NCBI GenBank assembly: GCA_016208305.1
Contig: JACQYI010000071.1
Span: forward strand, 225,977-289,976
Length of the DNA: 64,000 nt
Origin: Oscillatoriophycideae cyanobacterium NC_groundwater_1537_Pr4_S-0.65um_50_18
GTDB lineage: Bacteria; Cyanobacteriota; Cyanobacteriia; Elainellales; Elainellaceae
Direction: 5' to 3'
Part shown: positions 53,575 to 62,188 of the stretch, in pieces
How the letters are laid out: each line of letters starts with the position of its first letter
Position numbering within the stretch: the stretch's first letter is position 1
Made by a program: the position numbers and the translations under genes
The notes under the pieces: model-generated
What the model saw: only the letters and a program-made list of their open reading frames with translations
What the model was told of the DNA's origin: nothing
Databases searched by the model: none

Positions 53575-53829
53575 ATGATTTGGATTGATGCGCACTTGTC
53601 ACCTGCGATCGCAACTTGGATTACAGATATATTTGGGGTGACAGCAATAGCTTTACGTGATCTTGGGTTGCGAGATGCCGAAGATCCAGAAATCTTTGAG
53701 TCTGCAAAAGCTCAAGGAGTTATTTTCATGACCAAAGACAGTGATTTTGTAGATTTGGTCGAGCGATTGGGAGCACCCCCACAAATTATTTGGTTGACCT
53801 GCGGAAATACGTCAAATGTCCGGCTATAG
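53575..53829 (+). CDS. DUF5615 PIN-like toxin, shortened by an amber codon
   Basis: MIWIDAHLSPAIATWITDIF, ALRDLGLRDAEDPEIFESAK and VIFMTKDSDFVDLVERLGAP form the DUF5615 (Mut7-C-like PIN) domain with its acidic residues Asp4, Asp29 and Asp56-Asp58. The frame stops with TAG at 53827 right after GNTSNVRL, yet the same frame continues with EILSSVLPEAIELLRSGEKL, which is the normal end of this family. CAG to TAG would explain it. The product lacks the last helix of about 25 residues, so toxicity may be lost. Confidence 0.8.
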   Translation: MIWIDAHLSPAIATWITDIFGVTAIALRDLGLRDAEDPEIFESAKAQGVIFMTKDSDFVDLVERLGAPPQIIWLTCGNTSNVRL

Positions 53830-53998
53830 GAGATTTTAAGTTCGGTTTTACCAGAAGCAATAGAGCTACTACGTTCTGGTGAAAAGCTAGTGGAAACTAG
53901 CACAGCGCTGGATCACTTTAGAGACATCCAGTTCCCTGAGCTTGAGTTACGAGCTGAAGAGTCACCCGCTCGAACTGCTATGATTTATCACGCGATGA

Positions 53999-55207
53999 TT
54001 GTGTCATACCGTGCCGTCCACAGTGCAGTCCCCCTCTCAACTCCCGTCCGACCTGCCACCCGACAAGCTGGCCTTTGTCGATCGCGCCTTAGCCGAACGG
54101 CAGCAAACCCAGCGCTGGCGATCGCTCCAGTCCATTACGCCCCTTGATGCAGTGCAGGTGCTGAAAAACGGGCGAAAATTGCTGAATTTTAGCTCTAATG
54201 ATTATTTGGGATTATCGAAACATCCTGCCTTAATTGCCGCTGCACAGGATTACACAGCGCGATACGGAACGGGTTCGACGGCTTCGCGGCTGGTGACAGG
54301 CACCTACGACATTCATCAGCAGCTAGAGGAAAAACTGGCGATCGCCTGTGGACGGCAGGCTGCCTTGCTGTTCAATTCGGGCTTTCAGGCCAATGTTTCG
54401 CTGTTGGCCTCGCTGCTGGATGCGCGATCGCTCGTGTTGTGCGATCGTCTGGTTCACAACAGTCTAATTCAGGGCATTCTAGCCAGCCAAGCTCGGTTTA
54501 TGCGCTACGCCCACAATGATCTCGCCCATCTAGAAAAGCTGCTGCATCAGGCCAAAGATTACAGCCGCGTAGTGATTGTCACCGAAACAGTATTTAGCAT
54601 GGATGGCGATCGCAGTGATGTTTCGGCACTTGTGGATTTAGCGCAAACGCACAACGCCATTCTCTACCTGGATGATGCCCATGCCTTGGGCGTTTTGGGT
54701 GAGGTGGGCATGGGTCTTGCGGCACATCAGACCGGAGCAGATGTTGTGGTCGGCACCTTCGGCAAAGCGTTTGGGGCGTTTGGGGCGTTCGTGACCTGTT
54801 CCCATAAGCTGAAAGATTATTTTGTGAATTGCTGTGGTGGCTTCATTTACACTACGGCTTTGCCGCCTGCCGTCATAGGAGCGATCGCGGCTGCCCTAGA
54901 GCTAATGCCCACCTTGGAGCTAGAGCGTCAGCACTTAACGCAATCTGCCGCCTATTTGCGGACGCAGCTCAACCTGTTGGGCTACGACACTGCCGGATCT
55001 AATTCGCAGATTGTGCCGCTGCTAGTAGGCGATGAAGCGAAAACGCTGCGGCTCTGTCAGGGACTAGAGGAGAGCGGAATTTTGGCGATCGCCATTCGTC
55101 CGCCCACCGTTGCCCCCGGAACGTCACGCATTCGCTTGGCGTTGTCTAGCCAGCATCAGCAGGCAGATCTCGATCGTCTTGTCGATGCGATCCAGCGGCA
55201 TGAATAG
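53999..55207 (+). CDS. bioF: 8-amino-7-oxononanoate synthase
   Basis: A PLP enzyme that condenses pimeloyl-ACP (or -CoA) with alanine in biotin synthesis. The PLP lysine is Lys256 in VGTFGKAFG; NFSSNDYLGLSKHP, GTGSTASRLVTGTYDIHQQLE and VTETVFSMDGD are class II aminotransferase signatures of BioF. No in-frame ATG exists before conserved sequence; TTG 53999, GTG 54011 and GTG 54023 are the candidates and none has a clear ribosome binding site. It overlaps the next gene by eight bases, opening a tightly packed bio operon. Confidence 0.93.
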   Translation: MCHTVPSTVQSPSQLPSDLPPDKLAFVDRALAERQQTQRWRSLQSITPLDAVQVLKNGRKLLNFSSNDYLGLSKHPALIAAAQDYTARYGTGSTASRLVTGTYDIHQQLEEKLAIACGRQAALLFNSGFQANVSLLASLLDARSLVLCDRLVHNSLIQGILASQARFMRYAHNDLAHLEKLLHQAKDYSRVVIVTETVFSMDGDRSDVSALVDLAQTHNAILYLDDAHALGVLGEVGMGLAAHQTGADVVVGTFGKAFGAFGAFVTCSHKLKDYFVNCCGGFIYTTALPPAVIGAIAAALELMPTLELERQHLTQSAAYLRTQLNLLGYDTAGSNSQIVPLLVGDEAKTLRLCQGLEESGILAIAIRPPTVAPGTSRIRLALSSQHQQADLDRLVDAIQRHE

Positions 55208-55907
55208 CCCAGTGGCGATTGCCTATCATGGCTGGGGGTTTAATGCCTCCTGTTGGCGATCGTGGGGGCAGCAATTTGACAAAACCAAGGTGAAATTTCA
55301 GGCATTCGATCGCGGCTACTTTGGCCATCCGGCTGAAGCCAGCTTTGAGCAAGCAGTTGGCTTTGAGCGATCGCCAAAAATCCTCTTGGTTCACTCTTAC
55401 GGGCTGCATCTTTGCCCGATCGCTCAACTGCAACAGGCCGATTTGCTAATTATCTTTAGCAGCTTTTCTGAGTTTCATCCCCAACGAGTCTCTCTAAGGC
55501 GGCGATCGCAATCGATCCTCCAGCTAATGCTGAACCAGTTAGACGCTAACCCACAGCTTGTGCTGGAAAACTTTCGCTCGAAGTGCTATTTTCCCCAATC
55601 TGAACCGCTTCAGCCGGAAGGACATCTATCCTATAATTTGGAGCTGTTAATGAGTGACTTAATCAGCTTGGGTGAAACCTCTCTATCTTTGGCTATGACT
55701 TGCGAGAGATGGCAGCAAATTCCCAAAATCATCTTTCACGGGACTCAAGATCAAATTGTTTCCCCCGATCGCGCTCAAGCCCTGCTGAATCTGTTAGGAA
55801 GTCATGCCGAATATATTAAAATTCCTGATGCAGGTCATGCCCTCCCCTTCACCCATTTTCAAACCTGTTGGTCAGCCCTAAATACCTATGCCGCCTATTT
55901 TTCATAG
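55200..55907 (+). CDS. Alpha/beta hydrolase, BioH-type pimeloyl-ACP methyl ester esterase
   Basis: A 235-residue alpha/beta hydrolase with nucleophile Ser66 in LVHSYGLH, Asp184 in GTQDQIV and His213 in PDAGHALPF. By its place between bioF and bioC it should remove the methyl group from pimeloyl-ACP methyl ester and so end the BioC-started synthesis of the pimeloyl chain. Several unrelated esterases fill this role in bacteria (BioH, BioG, BioK, BioJ and others); this one is not close enough to one type for me to name. ATG 55200 overlaps the bioF stop, and the gene overlaps bioC by 20 bases. Confidence 0.85.
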   Translation: MNSPVAIAYHGWGFNASCWRSWGQQFDKTKVKFQAFDRGYFGHPAEASFEQAVGFERSPKILLVHSYGLHLCPIAQLQQADLLIIFSSFSEFHPQRVSLRRRSQSILQLMLNQLDANPQLVLENFRSKCYFPQSEPLQPEGHLSYNLELLMSDLISLGETSLSLAMTCERWQQIPKIIFHGTQDQIVSPDRAQALLNLLGSHAEYIKIPDAGHALPFTHFQTCWSALNTYAAYFS

Positions 55908-56703
55908 CGCCAAACAAGCGATCGCCACTCGTTTTGGGCAAGCCGCAGCGGTCTATCATGCTGAGGCACAGATGCAAAAAGATTGTGCAAACGATCTGAT
56001 CAACTATCTATTTAAAGCCTTACCTCAGCCGCTTAAGTTGCCCCCTGGAAAAATCCTTGAAGTGGGCTGTGGAACAGGTTTCATTACACAAGAACTGGTG
56101 GATTGTTTTGGCGATCGCTCCTTAGAAATTACGGACTTATCGCCAGAAATGCTGCAATTTTGTCAGGCTCATTTGCAGATGAACTTAAATCATCAGCCCT
56201 TCAAGAGCCAGATCGAATTTCATCAGATGGATGGAGAAGCGATCGATCCTCACCCCCTACCTTACGCCATGATCGTCAGCGGCTTTACCATCCAGTGGTT
56301 CAAAGATCCGATCGCGACTTTACGGAACTGGCGATCGCAGCTTCAGCCTGGGGGAATTTTGCTGATTTCCTTTCCAACGGATCAGAGCTTTCCTGAATGG
56401 CGGCAAGTGTGTCGGAAATTAAATTTGCCTTTTACGGCCAATCCGCTGCCAAATGCTGAGTTAATCTGGACAGCGCTTGCTCAAGAGTTTAGCCTATTTC
56501 AAACCTACGATCAAAGTATGAAATTAACCTTCAATAGCGCCGCTGATTTCTTTAGAAACCTCAAGGCGATCGGAGCAGGTTTCAATCAGCAAGATCAGCG
56601 ATTATCTCTTTCCCAAATGCGGCAATTGATCAACTATTGGGATAGTCAAACAGACGAGATCTCTGTGCAGTTTCATATTGCCTTTGGAGTGTTGCAAAAG
56701 TGA
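55888..56703 (+). CDS. bioC: Malonyl-ACP O-methyltransferase
   Basis: BioC methylates malonyl-ACP with SAM, disguising it as a fatty-acid primer for pimelate synthesis. The N-terminus IATRFGQAAAVYHAEAQMQK is the BioC signature, and the SAM site is ILEVGCGTGFITQEL with ITDLSPEML and VSGFTIQWFKDP following. 271 residues. Overlaps the esterase gene upstream and shares ATGA-like GTGA with bioD downstream. Confidence 0.93.
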   Translation: MPPIFHSAKQAIATRFGQAAAVYHAEAQMQKDCANDLINYLFKALPQPLKLPPGKILEVGCGTGFITQELVDCFGDRSLEITDLSPEMLQFCQAHLQMNLNHQPFKSQIEFHQMDGEAIDPHPLPYAMIVSGFTIQWFKDPIATLRNWRSQLQPGGILLISFPTDQSFPEWRQVCRKLNLPFTANPLPNAELIWTALAQEFSLFQTYDQSMKLTFNSAADFFRNLKAIGAGFNQQDQRLSLSQMRQLINYWDSQTDEISVQFHIAFGVLQK

Positions 56704-57368
56704 ATTCACAAGATTTCTTAAACCCCCCTTTCCCAAAACAATTTTTTGTCACAGGAACAGACACAAACGTTGGCAAAACGATCGTTTCGGCCATGCTGAC
56801 TTTGGGCTTGGGCGCTGCCTACTGGAAGCCGATTCAGTCGGGTCTAGAACCCCTCACCGATACAGACTATGTGCGGCAAGTCACCCAGCTAGACGCGTCT
56901 CATTTTTTGCCAGAACGCTTTCGTTTGCCTGAGCCGCTGTCGCCTCACGCCTCTGCTGCGATCGCCGGACTGCATATTAACCTTGCTGATTTCCAATTGC
57001 CCGTAGCTTACGAGAAACCCCACCTCATCGTAGAAGGCGCAGGCGGCTTGCTGGTGCCGCTCAATCCGCAAGATTTGATGATTGACTTGATTCGATTTCT
57101 CAACTTGCCTGTATGTTTAGTCGCCCGCAGTTCGTTAGGGACGATCAACCACACGCTACTTTCCATTCAGGCGTTACGACAGGCAGAAATTCCCATCTTG
57201 GGCGTAATTTTGAATGGTGTAAAAAATCAAATTAATCGAGAAGCGATCGCCCACTACGGCAAAGTCACGATTCTAGGCGAATTAGAATGCTTGGATGAAA
57301 TGAATCCCGCTACACTCAAGAAAGCTTTCCACGCTATGTTTCATTCTCCCCTCTCCCATGCACCCTAA
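56700..57368 (+). CDS. bioD: Dethiobiotin synthetase
   Basis: Closes the ureido ring of dethiobiotin from DAPA, CO2 and ATP. Walker A is GTDTNVGKT (residues 19-27), then YWKPIQSG and the VEGAGGLLVPL motif that binds the substrate. The start is GTG at 56700, overlapping the bioC stop by four bases, and there is no ATG alternative before the P-loop. The end overlaps bioA by 11 bases. Confidence 0.94.
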   Translation: MNSQDFLNPPFPKQFFVTGTDTNVGKTIVSAMLTLGLGAAYWKPIQSGLEPLTDTDYVRQVTQLDASHFLPERFRLPEPLSPHASAAIAGLHINLADFQLPVAYEKPHLIVEGAGGLLVPLNPQDLMIDLIRFLNLPVCLVARSSLGTINHTLLSIQALRQAEIPILGVILNGVKNQINREAIAHYGKVTILGELECLDEMNPATLKKAFHAMFHSPLSHAP

Positions 57369-58641
57369 TCTCTGGTATCCCTACACGCAAGCTAAAACTG
57401 CACCTGAACCGTTAAAGGTCAAATCGGCTCAGGGGGTTTGGCTGCAATTAGCAGACGATCGCAAAATTATTGACTGCATTTCGAGCTGGTGGGTGAATTT
57501 GCATGGCCACGCCCATCCCAAAATTGCAGAGGCGATTTATCAGCAAGCCAAGACGCTAGAGCAGGTGATCTTTGCCGGGTTTACCCACGATCCTGCCGAA
57601 CAGCTAGCCGAAAAGTTGGTGAGCAAACTTCCCGCAGGATTGAGCCGCGTTTTCTATTCCGACAATGGCTCGACGGCGGTTGAGGTAGCGCTAAAAATGG
57701 CCTACCAATACTGGATTAACTTAGAGCAAAAGCGATCGACTTTTTTGGCGTTTGAGGGAGCCTATCATGGCGATACCTTTGGGGCGATGTCGGCAGGGAA
57801 ATCTCTATTCACTCAGGCATTCACCGATCTGCTGTTTGAAGTGGAGTATTTGCCGTTCCCAGAGACTCACATGGGCGATCGCACCGTTATGGAGCGAGAG
57901 CAGCATATTCTGAGTCTGCTAGAGAAGAAATTGAGTCAAGCAGGCGATCGCTATGCGGGATTCATTCTGGAACCTCTAGTGCAGGGCGCAAATGGCATGA
58001 GGATGTGTCGGCCAGAGTTTCTGCATCAGGTCTGTATTATTGCTCAACGATTCAACCTTTTGGTGATTGCCGATGAAGTGATGACAGGATTTGGGCGTAC
58101 AGGAGAATGGTTCGCCTGTCTGAGAGCTAAGATTCAGCCGGATATTATCTGTTTGTCTAAAGGGATTACCGGAGGTTTCCTGCCTCTGTCCGTTACCGTT
58201 TGCTCAGAACAGATTTATGATGCCTTTTACAGCGATAACCCAGCGAAAACGCTGTATCACGGGCATAGCTACGCCGCTAATCCGCTGGGCTGTGCGGCGG
58301 CATTGGCTGCTTTTGAGCTAACCCAAGCTAGCGAGCCGATATTTCGTGGCATGGAAGCAAAGCATACTGAGTTCCTCGCCCCCTTAAAAACGCATCCTCA
58401 AGTCGAGAAAATTCGGGTAACGGGTACGATCGCCGCAATGGATCTGATCACGCATCAACCTGGGTACCTCAACCAGATCTCTCTGGAAGTTCGGCAGAAG
58501 GCGATCGCCAAAGGGCTGCTGCTCCGTCCCTTAGGCAATGTTCTCTATCTCATGCCGCCCTACTGCATCACCGATGAAGAGCTAGCGATCGTTTATCAAG
58601 GAATGACCGACATTTTGAACGACTTGACCCCATCACGTTAA
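57358..58641 (+). CDS. bioA: Adenosylmethionine-8-amino-7-oxononanoate aminotransferase
   Basis: A class III PLP aminotransferase that converts KAPA to DAPA with SAM as amino donor. LWYPYTQ at the N-terminus and SWWVNLHGHAHP are BioA signatures; Lys268 in CLSKGITGGFLPL holds PLP; ADEVMTGFGRTG binds the pyridine ring. 427 residues. Last gene of the overlapping bioF-esterase-C-D-A unit. Presence of BioA means the lysine-dependent BioU route is not needed here. Confidence 0.95.
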   Translation: MHPNLWYPYTQAKTAPEPLKVKSAQGVWLQLADDRKIIDCISSWWVNLHGHAHPKIAEAIYQQAKTLEQVIFAGFTHDPAEQLAEKLVSKLPAGLSRVFYSDNGSTAVEVALKMAYQYWINLEQKRSTFLAFEGAYHGDTFGAMSAGKSLFTQAFTDLLFEVEYLPFPETHMGDRTVMEREQHILSLLEKKLSQAGDRYAGFILEPLVQGANGMRMCRPEFLHQVCIIAQRFNLLVIADEVMTGFGRTGEWFACLRAKIQPDIICLSKGITGGFLPLSVTVCSEQIYDAFYSDNPAKTLYHGHSYAANPLGCAAALAAFELTQASEPIFRGMEAKHTEFLAPLKTHPQVEKIRVTGTIAAMDLITHQPGYLNQISLEVRQKAIAKGLLLRPLGNVLYLMPPYCITDEELAIVYQGMTDILNDLTPSR

Positions 58642-58699
58642 TTCCCTGATCTTTGATCAGCATTACTTACAGCCATTTCTCCTTACATAAGCCACGCCC

Positions 58700-58759
58700 T
58701 CTCATCTACTCATCTACCCACTCACACTCTCATCTACCCACTCACCCGCCCTCTCACCT
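58700..58759. repeat. Short tandem heptamer-type repeat
   Basis: CTCATCTACCCACTCAC-type units repeat in tandem with small changes between bioA and bioB. They are the reverse complement type of the GGGTAGATG block at 6972-7040. Confidence 0.65.
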
Positions 58760-58903
58760 AAAAATTGCTGTAATCGGTCTATGAAGCGCCTTCCCGAATA
58801 AAATTCATTGCTAAAACCAGCACCCCGCTTGAGCAAGTGAATTCGTCTGACGGTATGATGCAAAACGCGGCTCTCTTACAAAACCCTACAACGGCGATCG
58901 CCC

Positions 58904-59881
58904 ATGCTCAACACTGCCTCCACCTTGACCAACGCTGAAATCCGCCATGACTGGACAACGGCTGAAATCTTGCAGCTTCTTCAGCAGCCTTTACTCGATT
59001 TGGTTTATCGCGCCCAGACGATTCATCGCCGCTACTATCCGGATCACGACATTCAGTTGGCCACATTGCTGAGCGTCAAAACGGGCGGCTGCTCCGAAAA
59101 CTGCGCCTACTGTCCGCAATCTGCCCATTACGAAACGACTGTAGAAAAGCAGCCTATCTTGCCTGTCGCAGAAGTTTTGGCGGCAGCTGAGCGAGCTAAA
59201 GAGCTGGGTTCCGATCGCTTTTGTATGGGCTGGGCATGGCGCGAAATTCGCGATGGCAAAGCCTTTGACGACATGCTAGAGATGGTGCGGGGCGTCCGAT
59301 CGCTCGGCTTAGAAGCCTGCGTCACGGCGGGTATGCTCAACGACTCCCAAGCGCAGCGACTGGCTGAAGCCGGACTGACGGCCTACAACCACAACCTAGA
59401 CACGAGTCCCGAATTTTACGATCAGATCATTACCACCCGCACCTATGGCGATCGCCTCCAGACGCTAGATGCGGTGCGGCGGGCAGGGATTACGGTCTGC
59501 TGTGGCGGCATTATTGGTTTGGGAGAAACCTTGAGCGATCGCGCCCAAATGCTGCAAGTGTTGGCAACGCTGACGCCTCATCCTGAAAGTGTGCCGATTA
59601 ATGCGTTGGTTGCCGTCGCAGGGACTCCTCTGCAAGAGCAGCAGCCGATCGATCCCCTGGATCTCGTTCGTATGTGTGCCACGGCTCGCATTCTTATGCC
59701 TCAGGCGCGGGTTCGCCTCAGTGCTGGACGCAGCAGCCTCAGCCGCGAAGCACAGGTTTTATGCTTTATGGCCGGGGCAAACTCCATCTTCTATGGCGAC
59801 AAGCTGTTGACCACGGGCAATCCTGAGTGTGATGCCGATCGCCAGCTTTTGAATGACATAGGAGGAGTGAGCGATCGCTGA
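58904..59881 (+). CDS. bioB: Biotin synthase
   Basis: A radical-SAM enzyme inserting sulfur into dethiobiotin. The [4Fe-4S] motif is Cys63-x3-Cys67-x2-Cys70 in [13 protein letters not shown]. The remaining BioB signatures include [21 protein letters not shown] and [10 protein letters not shown] (the Arg that binds the 2Fe-2S cluster lies here). 325 residues. It is separated from bioA by 262 bases with a tandem repeat, so it probably has its own promoter. Confidence 0.96.
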   Translation: MLNTASTLTNAEIRHDWTTAEILQLLQQPLLDLVYRAQTIHRRYYPDHDIQLATLLSVKTGGCSENCAYCPQSAHYETTVEKQPILPVAEVLAAAERAKELGSDRFCMGWAWREIRDGKAFDDMLEMVRGVRSLGLEACVTAGMLNDSQAQRLAEAGLTAYNHNLDTSPEFYDQIITTRTYGDRLQTLDAVRRAGITVCCGGIIGLGETLSDRAQMLQVLATLTPHPESVPINALVAVAGTPLQEQQPIDPLDLVRMCATARILMPQARVRLSAGRSSLSREAQVLCFMAGANSIFYGDKLLTTGNPECDADRQLLNDIGGVSDR

Positions 59882-59979
59882 TTCTCCAGAAAGTACCTTT
59901 AGGGGTACCGCTTTTGCTCCGTAATATTCTCCAGATAGTCTGATGAACTCTATTAGTTCTTTATTCAGGTTTATCTATC

Positions 59980-60453
59980 ATGTTCACAGCAGCTCAAGCG
60001 ATCGATCCTCTTCTTCAAATCGGCTCTCAAGGTGCAAAAGTCCGCGAACTGCAAACGCTGATCAATCCACGTATCCTCGTAGCAGACAGACTTAAGGTTG
60101 ACGGTATATTTGGCAGCAAAACTGAGGCCGCCGTTAAAACAGTACAATTCCAATTGCTACTAGAGCAAGACGGTATTGTGGGTACCGCAACCTGGAAGTC
60201 TCTGCGCGCCAATGCCCCTGTTGATATGCCCATTCTCCGTCGCGGTATGGTCAGCAAACAGGTCGGTATTGTGCAGCAAGTGCTAAAAATGGGTGGATTC
60301 TACACAGAAGCGATCGACAATGATTTTGGTGTCAAGACCGAAGCTGCCGTCAAAGCTTTTCAGCGAGGCCAGGAATCGCCGATCGATGGTGTGATTGGCG
60401 ATCGCACTTGGAAAGCCCTGAGTAACTTTGCGACGTTTCTTTCGATTGATTAA
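59980..60453 (+). CDS. Protein with two peptidoglycan-binding domains
   Basis: 157 residues made almost wholly of two PG_binding_1 domains of about 65 residues: IGSQGAKVRELQTLINPRIL then DGIFGSKTEAAVKTVQFQ with DGIVGTATWKSL, and RRGMVSKQVGIVQQVLKMGG then DNDFGVKTEAAVKAFQRGQ with DGVIGDRTWKAL. No catalytic domain and no signal peptide. It may bind peptidoglycan as a stand-alone module, or act outside by an unrecognised export route. Confidence 0.9.
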   Translation: MFTAAQAIDPLLQIGSQGAKVRELQTLINPRILVADRLKVDGIFGSKTEAAVKTVQFQLLLEQDGIVGTATWKSLRANAPVDMPILRRGMVSKQVGIVQQVLKMGGFYTEAIDNDFGVKTEAAVKAFQRGQESPIDGVIGDRTWKALSNFATFLSID

Positions 60454-60459
60454 AACCTA

Positions 60460-60507
60460 GAGTCCGCGTTTCGCGATCGTGGGGCAGCGATCGTGGGGCG
60501 CGGACTC
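60460..60507. terminator. Hairpin between convergent genes
   Basis: GAGTCCGCG pairs with CGCGGACTC; the loop holds two tandem copies of GCGATCGTGGGGC. No T-run, so termination is uncertain. Confidence 0.45.
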
Positions 60508-60581
60508 CCCGATTCAAAACTGTTGAAAAAGGGCGACGATTACTATTGGATTTGGATCAGGGATCACAAAGGGCTGTGAGT

Positions 60582-62045
60582 TCATCTTGAATCCCATTTG
60601 TCCGCCAATGAATTTGCTTGTATCCTGGCCTGATTGCGTAAGGTGTGACGGTACGTGCCAATGGCAATGGCGATCGCGATGACGATCAAAACCGCTGCAA
60701 CAGCGAATGTAATACGCATACCAATGGCAACGGCCTCAGGAGCTGCTGTGGTGATGTCGTTTGTGGCGGATGCGATCGCAAACACCGCACCCATAACGGA
60801 TGCTCCGGTGATCAGCCCAAGATTGCGCGATAGGTTGAGCAGGCCGGATATGACGCCCCGCTGCTCTGGTCGAATATAGGTCATGACGGCCGTGTTGTTT
60901 GCCGCCTGGAACAGCGCATAGCCAGCGGTAATGATGACGATCGGGGCAACGTAACCTGGAACGCCAAACCGCGTCGGCATTAAGGGCAGAATCGAGGAAC
61001 CTGCCGCCATGCCAATTAGTCCGGCAATGGTCATGCGGTGTGTGCCAAACCGATCCACGAGGCGGCCAGCGGGAACGCCTGTCAACGCGGCAACAAGCGG
61101 GCCAACCGATAAGACAAGTCCCACGAGTGCGGCTTCGAGTCCGAGCGCCTGAGAGAGATAGAACGGCCCGACCACTAGGGTGGACATCACCACGGTGGTG
61201 ACCAGGGTGCTCATCGCACAGCCTGCGCTCAAGACTGGATTGCGAAACATCGCCAATCGGATCAGCGGTGATGCGGTGTTCGCTTCAACCAGCGCGAAGA
61301 GGCCAACGCCAAAGACAGCCATGCCCAGCAGTGCCAGGTTGAGCAGGCCGAAACTGCCGCGCCCCATCGTCATGGCGAGGGCATAGGCCGCTAGAGTCAG
61401 GGCAAGCAGCAGGGTACCCACCGGATCGAAGCCCGTCCGATCGGTCTTTGGCTCCCGCCGATCTAGGGGCAGAAAGCGATGTGCGAGAACCAACGTCAGG
61501 ATGCCCAGCGGTACATTGACGAAAAAGAGGGCAGGCCAACCGAATCCGGCGATTAAAACGCCACCGAATCCAGGACCAAGCGTGGTGCCCAGGGCAGACA
61601 TGGTTCCGAGCAGTCCCATAGCACTGCCAGTTTTTGCCTTGGGTACCGTCTCACCGACAAAAGCCATTGTGAGAGCCATCATGATGGCCGCGCCCAGTCC
61701 CTGCACCGCCCGTGCAGCAATCAGCAGCCCCAGCGTAGGGGCAACACCGCACAGGACGGAGGCCAGCGTGAACAGGAAGATACCGCCCAGCAGCAGGCGG
61801 CGGCGACCTGTGAGATCACCGAGTCGTCCAACGCTGACGATTAGGGTGGTGATGGCTAGAAGATAGGCGAGGATGACCCACTGAACTTGCTGGAAGGAAG
61901 CGGTAAACGCCAGCGTCAGCGTTGGTAAACCGACATTGGCGATGCTGGTGCCCAGCGAAGACAGCAGCATGGAAAGCGAAAGGCTAAGCAGCGCCCAGCG
62001 AACGGAAGAGGGGCGTTGCGATCGTTTTTTAAGGATTGACTTCAC
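60582..62045 (-). CDS. MFS drug exporter, DHA2 (EmrB/QacA) family
   Basis: A 487-residue inner-membrane proton antiporter with about 14 helices. TFSSLGTSIANVGLPTL-like start (LSSLGTSIANVGLPTL), motif A in VGRLGDLTGRRRLLLGG, motif C in LGTTLGPGFGGVLIAGFGW, and the central FDPVGTLLLALTLAAYAL are typical of the 14-helix group. It probably exports toxic organic compounds. It is divergent from the LysR-type regulator gene with a 143-base shared promoter region, so it is likely regulated by it. Confidence 0.93.
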   Translation of the reverse strand: MKSILKKRSQRPSSVRWALLSLSLSMLLSSLGTSIANVGLPTLTLAFTASFQQVQWVILAYLLAITTLIVSVGRLGDLTGRRRLLLGGIFLFTLASVLCGVAPTLGLLIAARAVQGLGAAIMMALTMAFVGETVPKAKTGSAMGLLGTMSALGTTLGPGFGGVLIAGFGWPALFFVNVPLGILTLVLAHRFLPLDRREPKTDRTGFDPVGTLLLALTLAAYALAMTMGRGSFGLLNLALLGMAVFGVGLFALVEANTASPLIRLAMFRNPVLSAGCAMSTLVTTVVMSTLVVGPFYLSQALGLEAALVGLVLSVGPLVAALTGVPAGRLVDRFGTHRMTIAGLIGMAAGSSILPLMPTRFGVPGYVAPIVIITAGYALFQAANNTAVMTYIRPEQRGVISGLLNLSRNLGLITGASVMGAVFAIASATNDITTAAPEAVAIGMRITFAVAAVLIVIAIAIAIGTYRHTLRNQARIQANSLADKWDSR

Positions 62046-62130
62046 AATAAACTCTGCTTTGGGGGAAACTCTCGCAATGGAGTTATCTGAACCCTATCCC
62101 CTTGTTTGATAAGGCGCAAGACGCACCATT

Positions 62131-62147
62131 TGCACTTTATTCGTGCA
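62131..62147. promoter_or_regulatory. Candidate LysR operator
   Basis: TGCAC-N7-GTGCA, a 17-bp dyad with an AT-rich centre, lies between the divergent MFS and LysR genes, 42 bases before the LysR start. LysR-type proteins usually bind such T-N11-A-like dyads; assignment is by position and symmetry only. Confidence 0.5.
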
Positions 62148-62188
62148 TTTGACGCCATGCCAAAAACGAGCTGCGCTAGAATCAAGGC

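Noticed and set aside
53890..54147. Separate 85-codon gene upstream of bioF
   Set aside because: It is the read-through continuation of the DUF5615 toxin frame and then enters bioF in another frame; no ribosome binding site.
58642..58903. Biotin-related riboswitch or BirA operator before bioB
   Set aside because: Only a low-complexity tandem repeat seen; no dyad of BirA type or known riboswitch core recognised.
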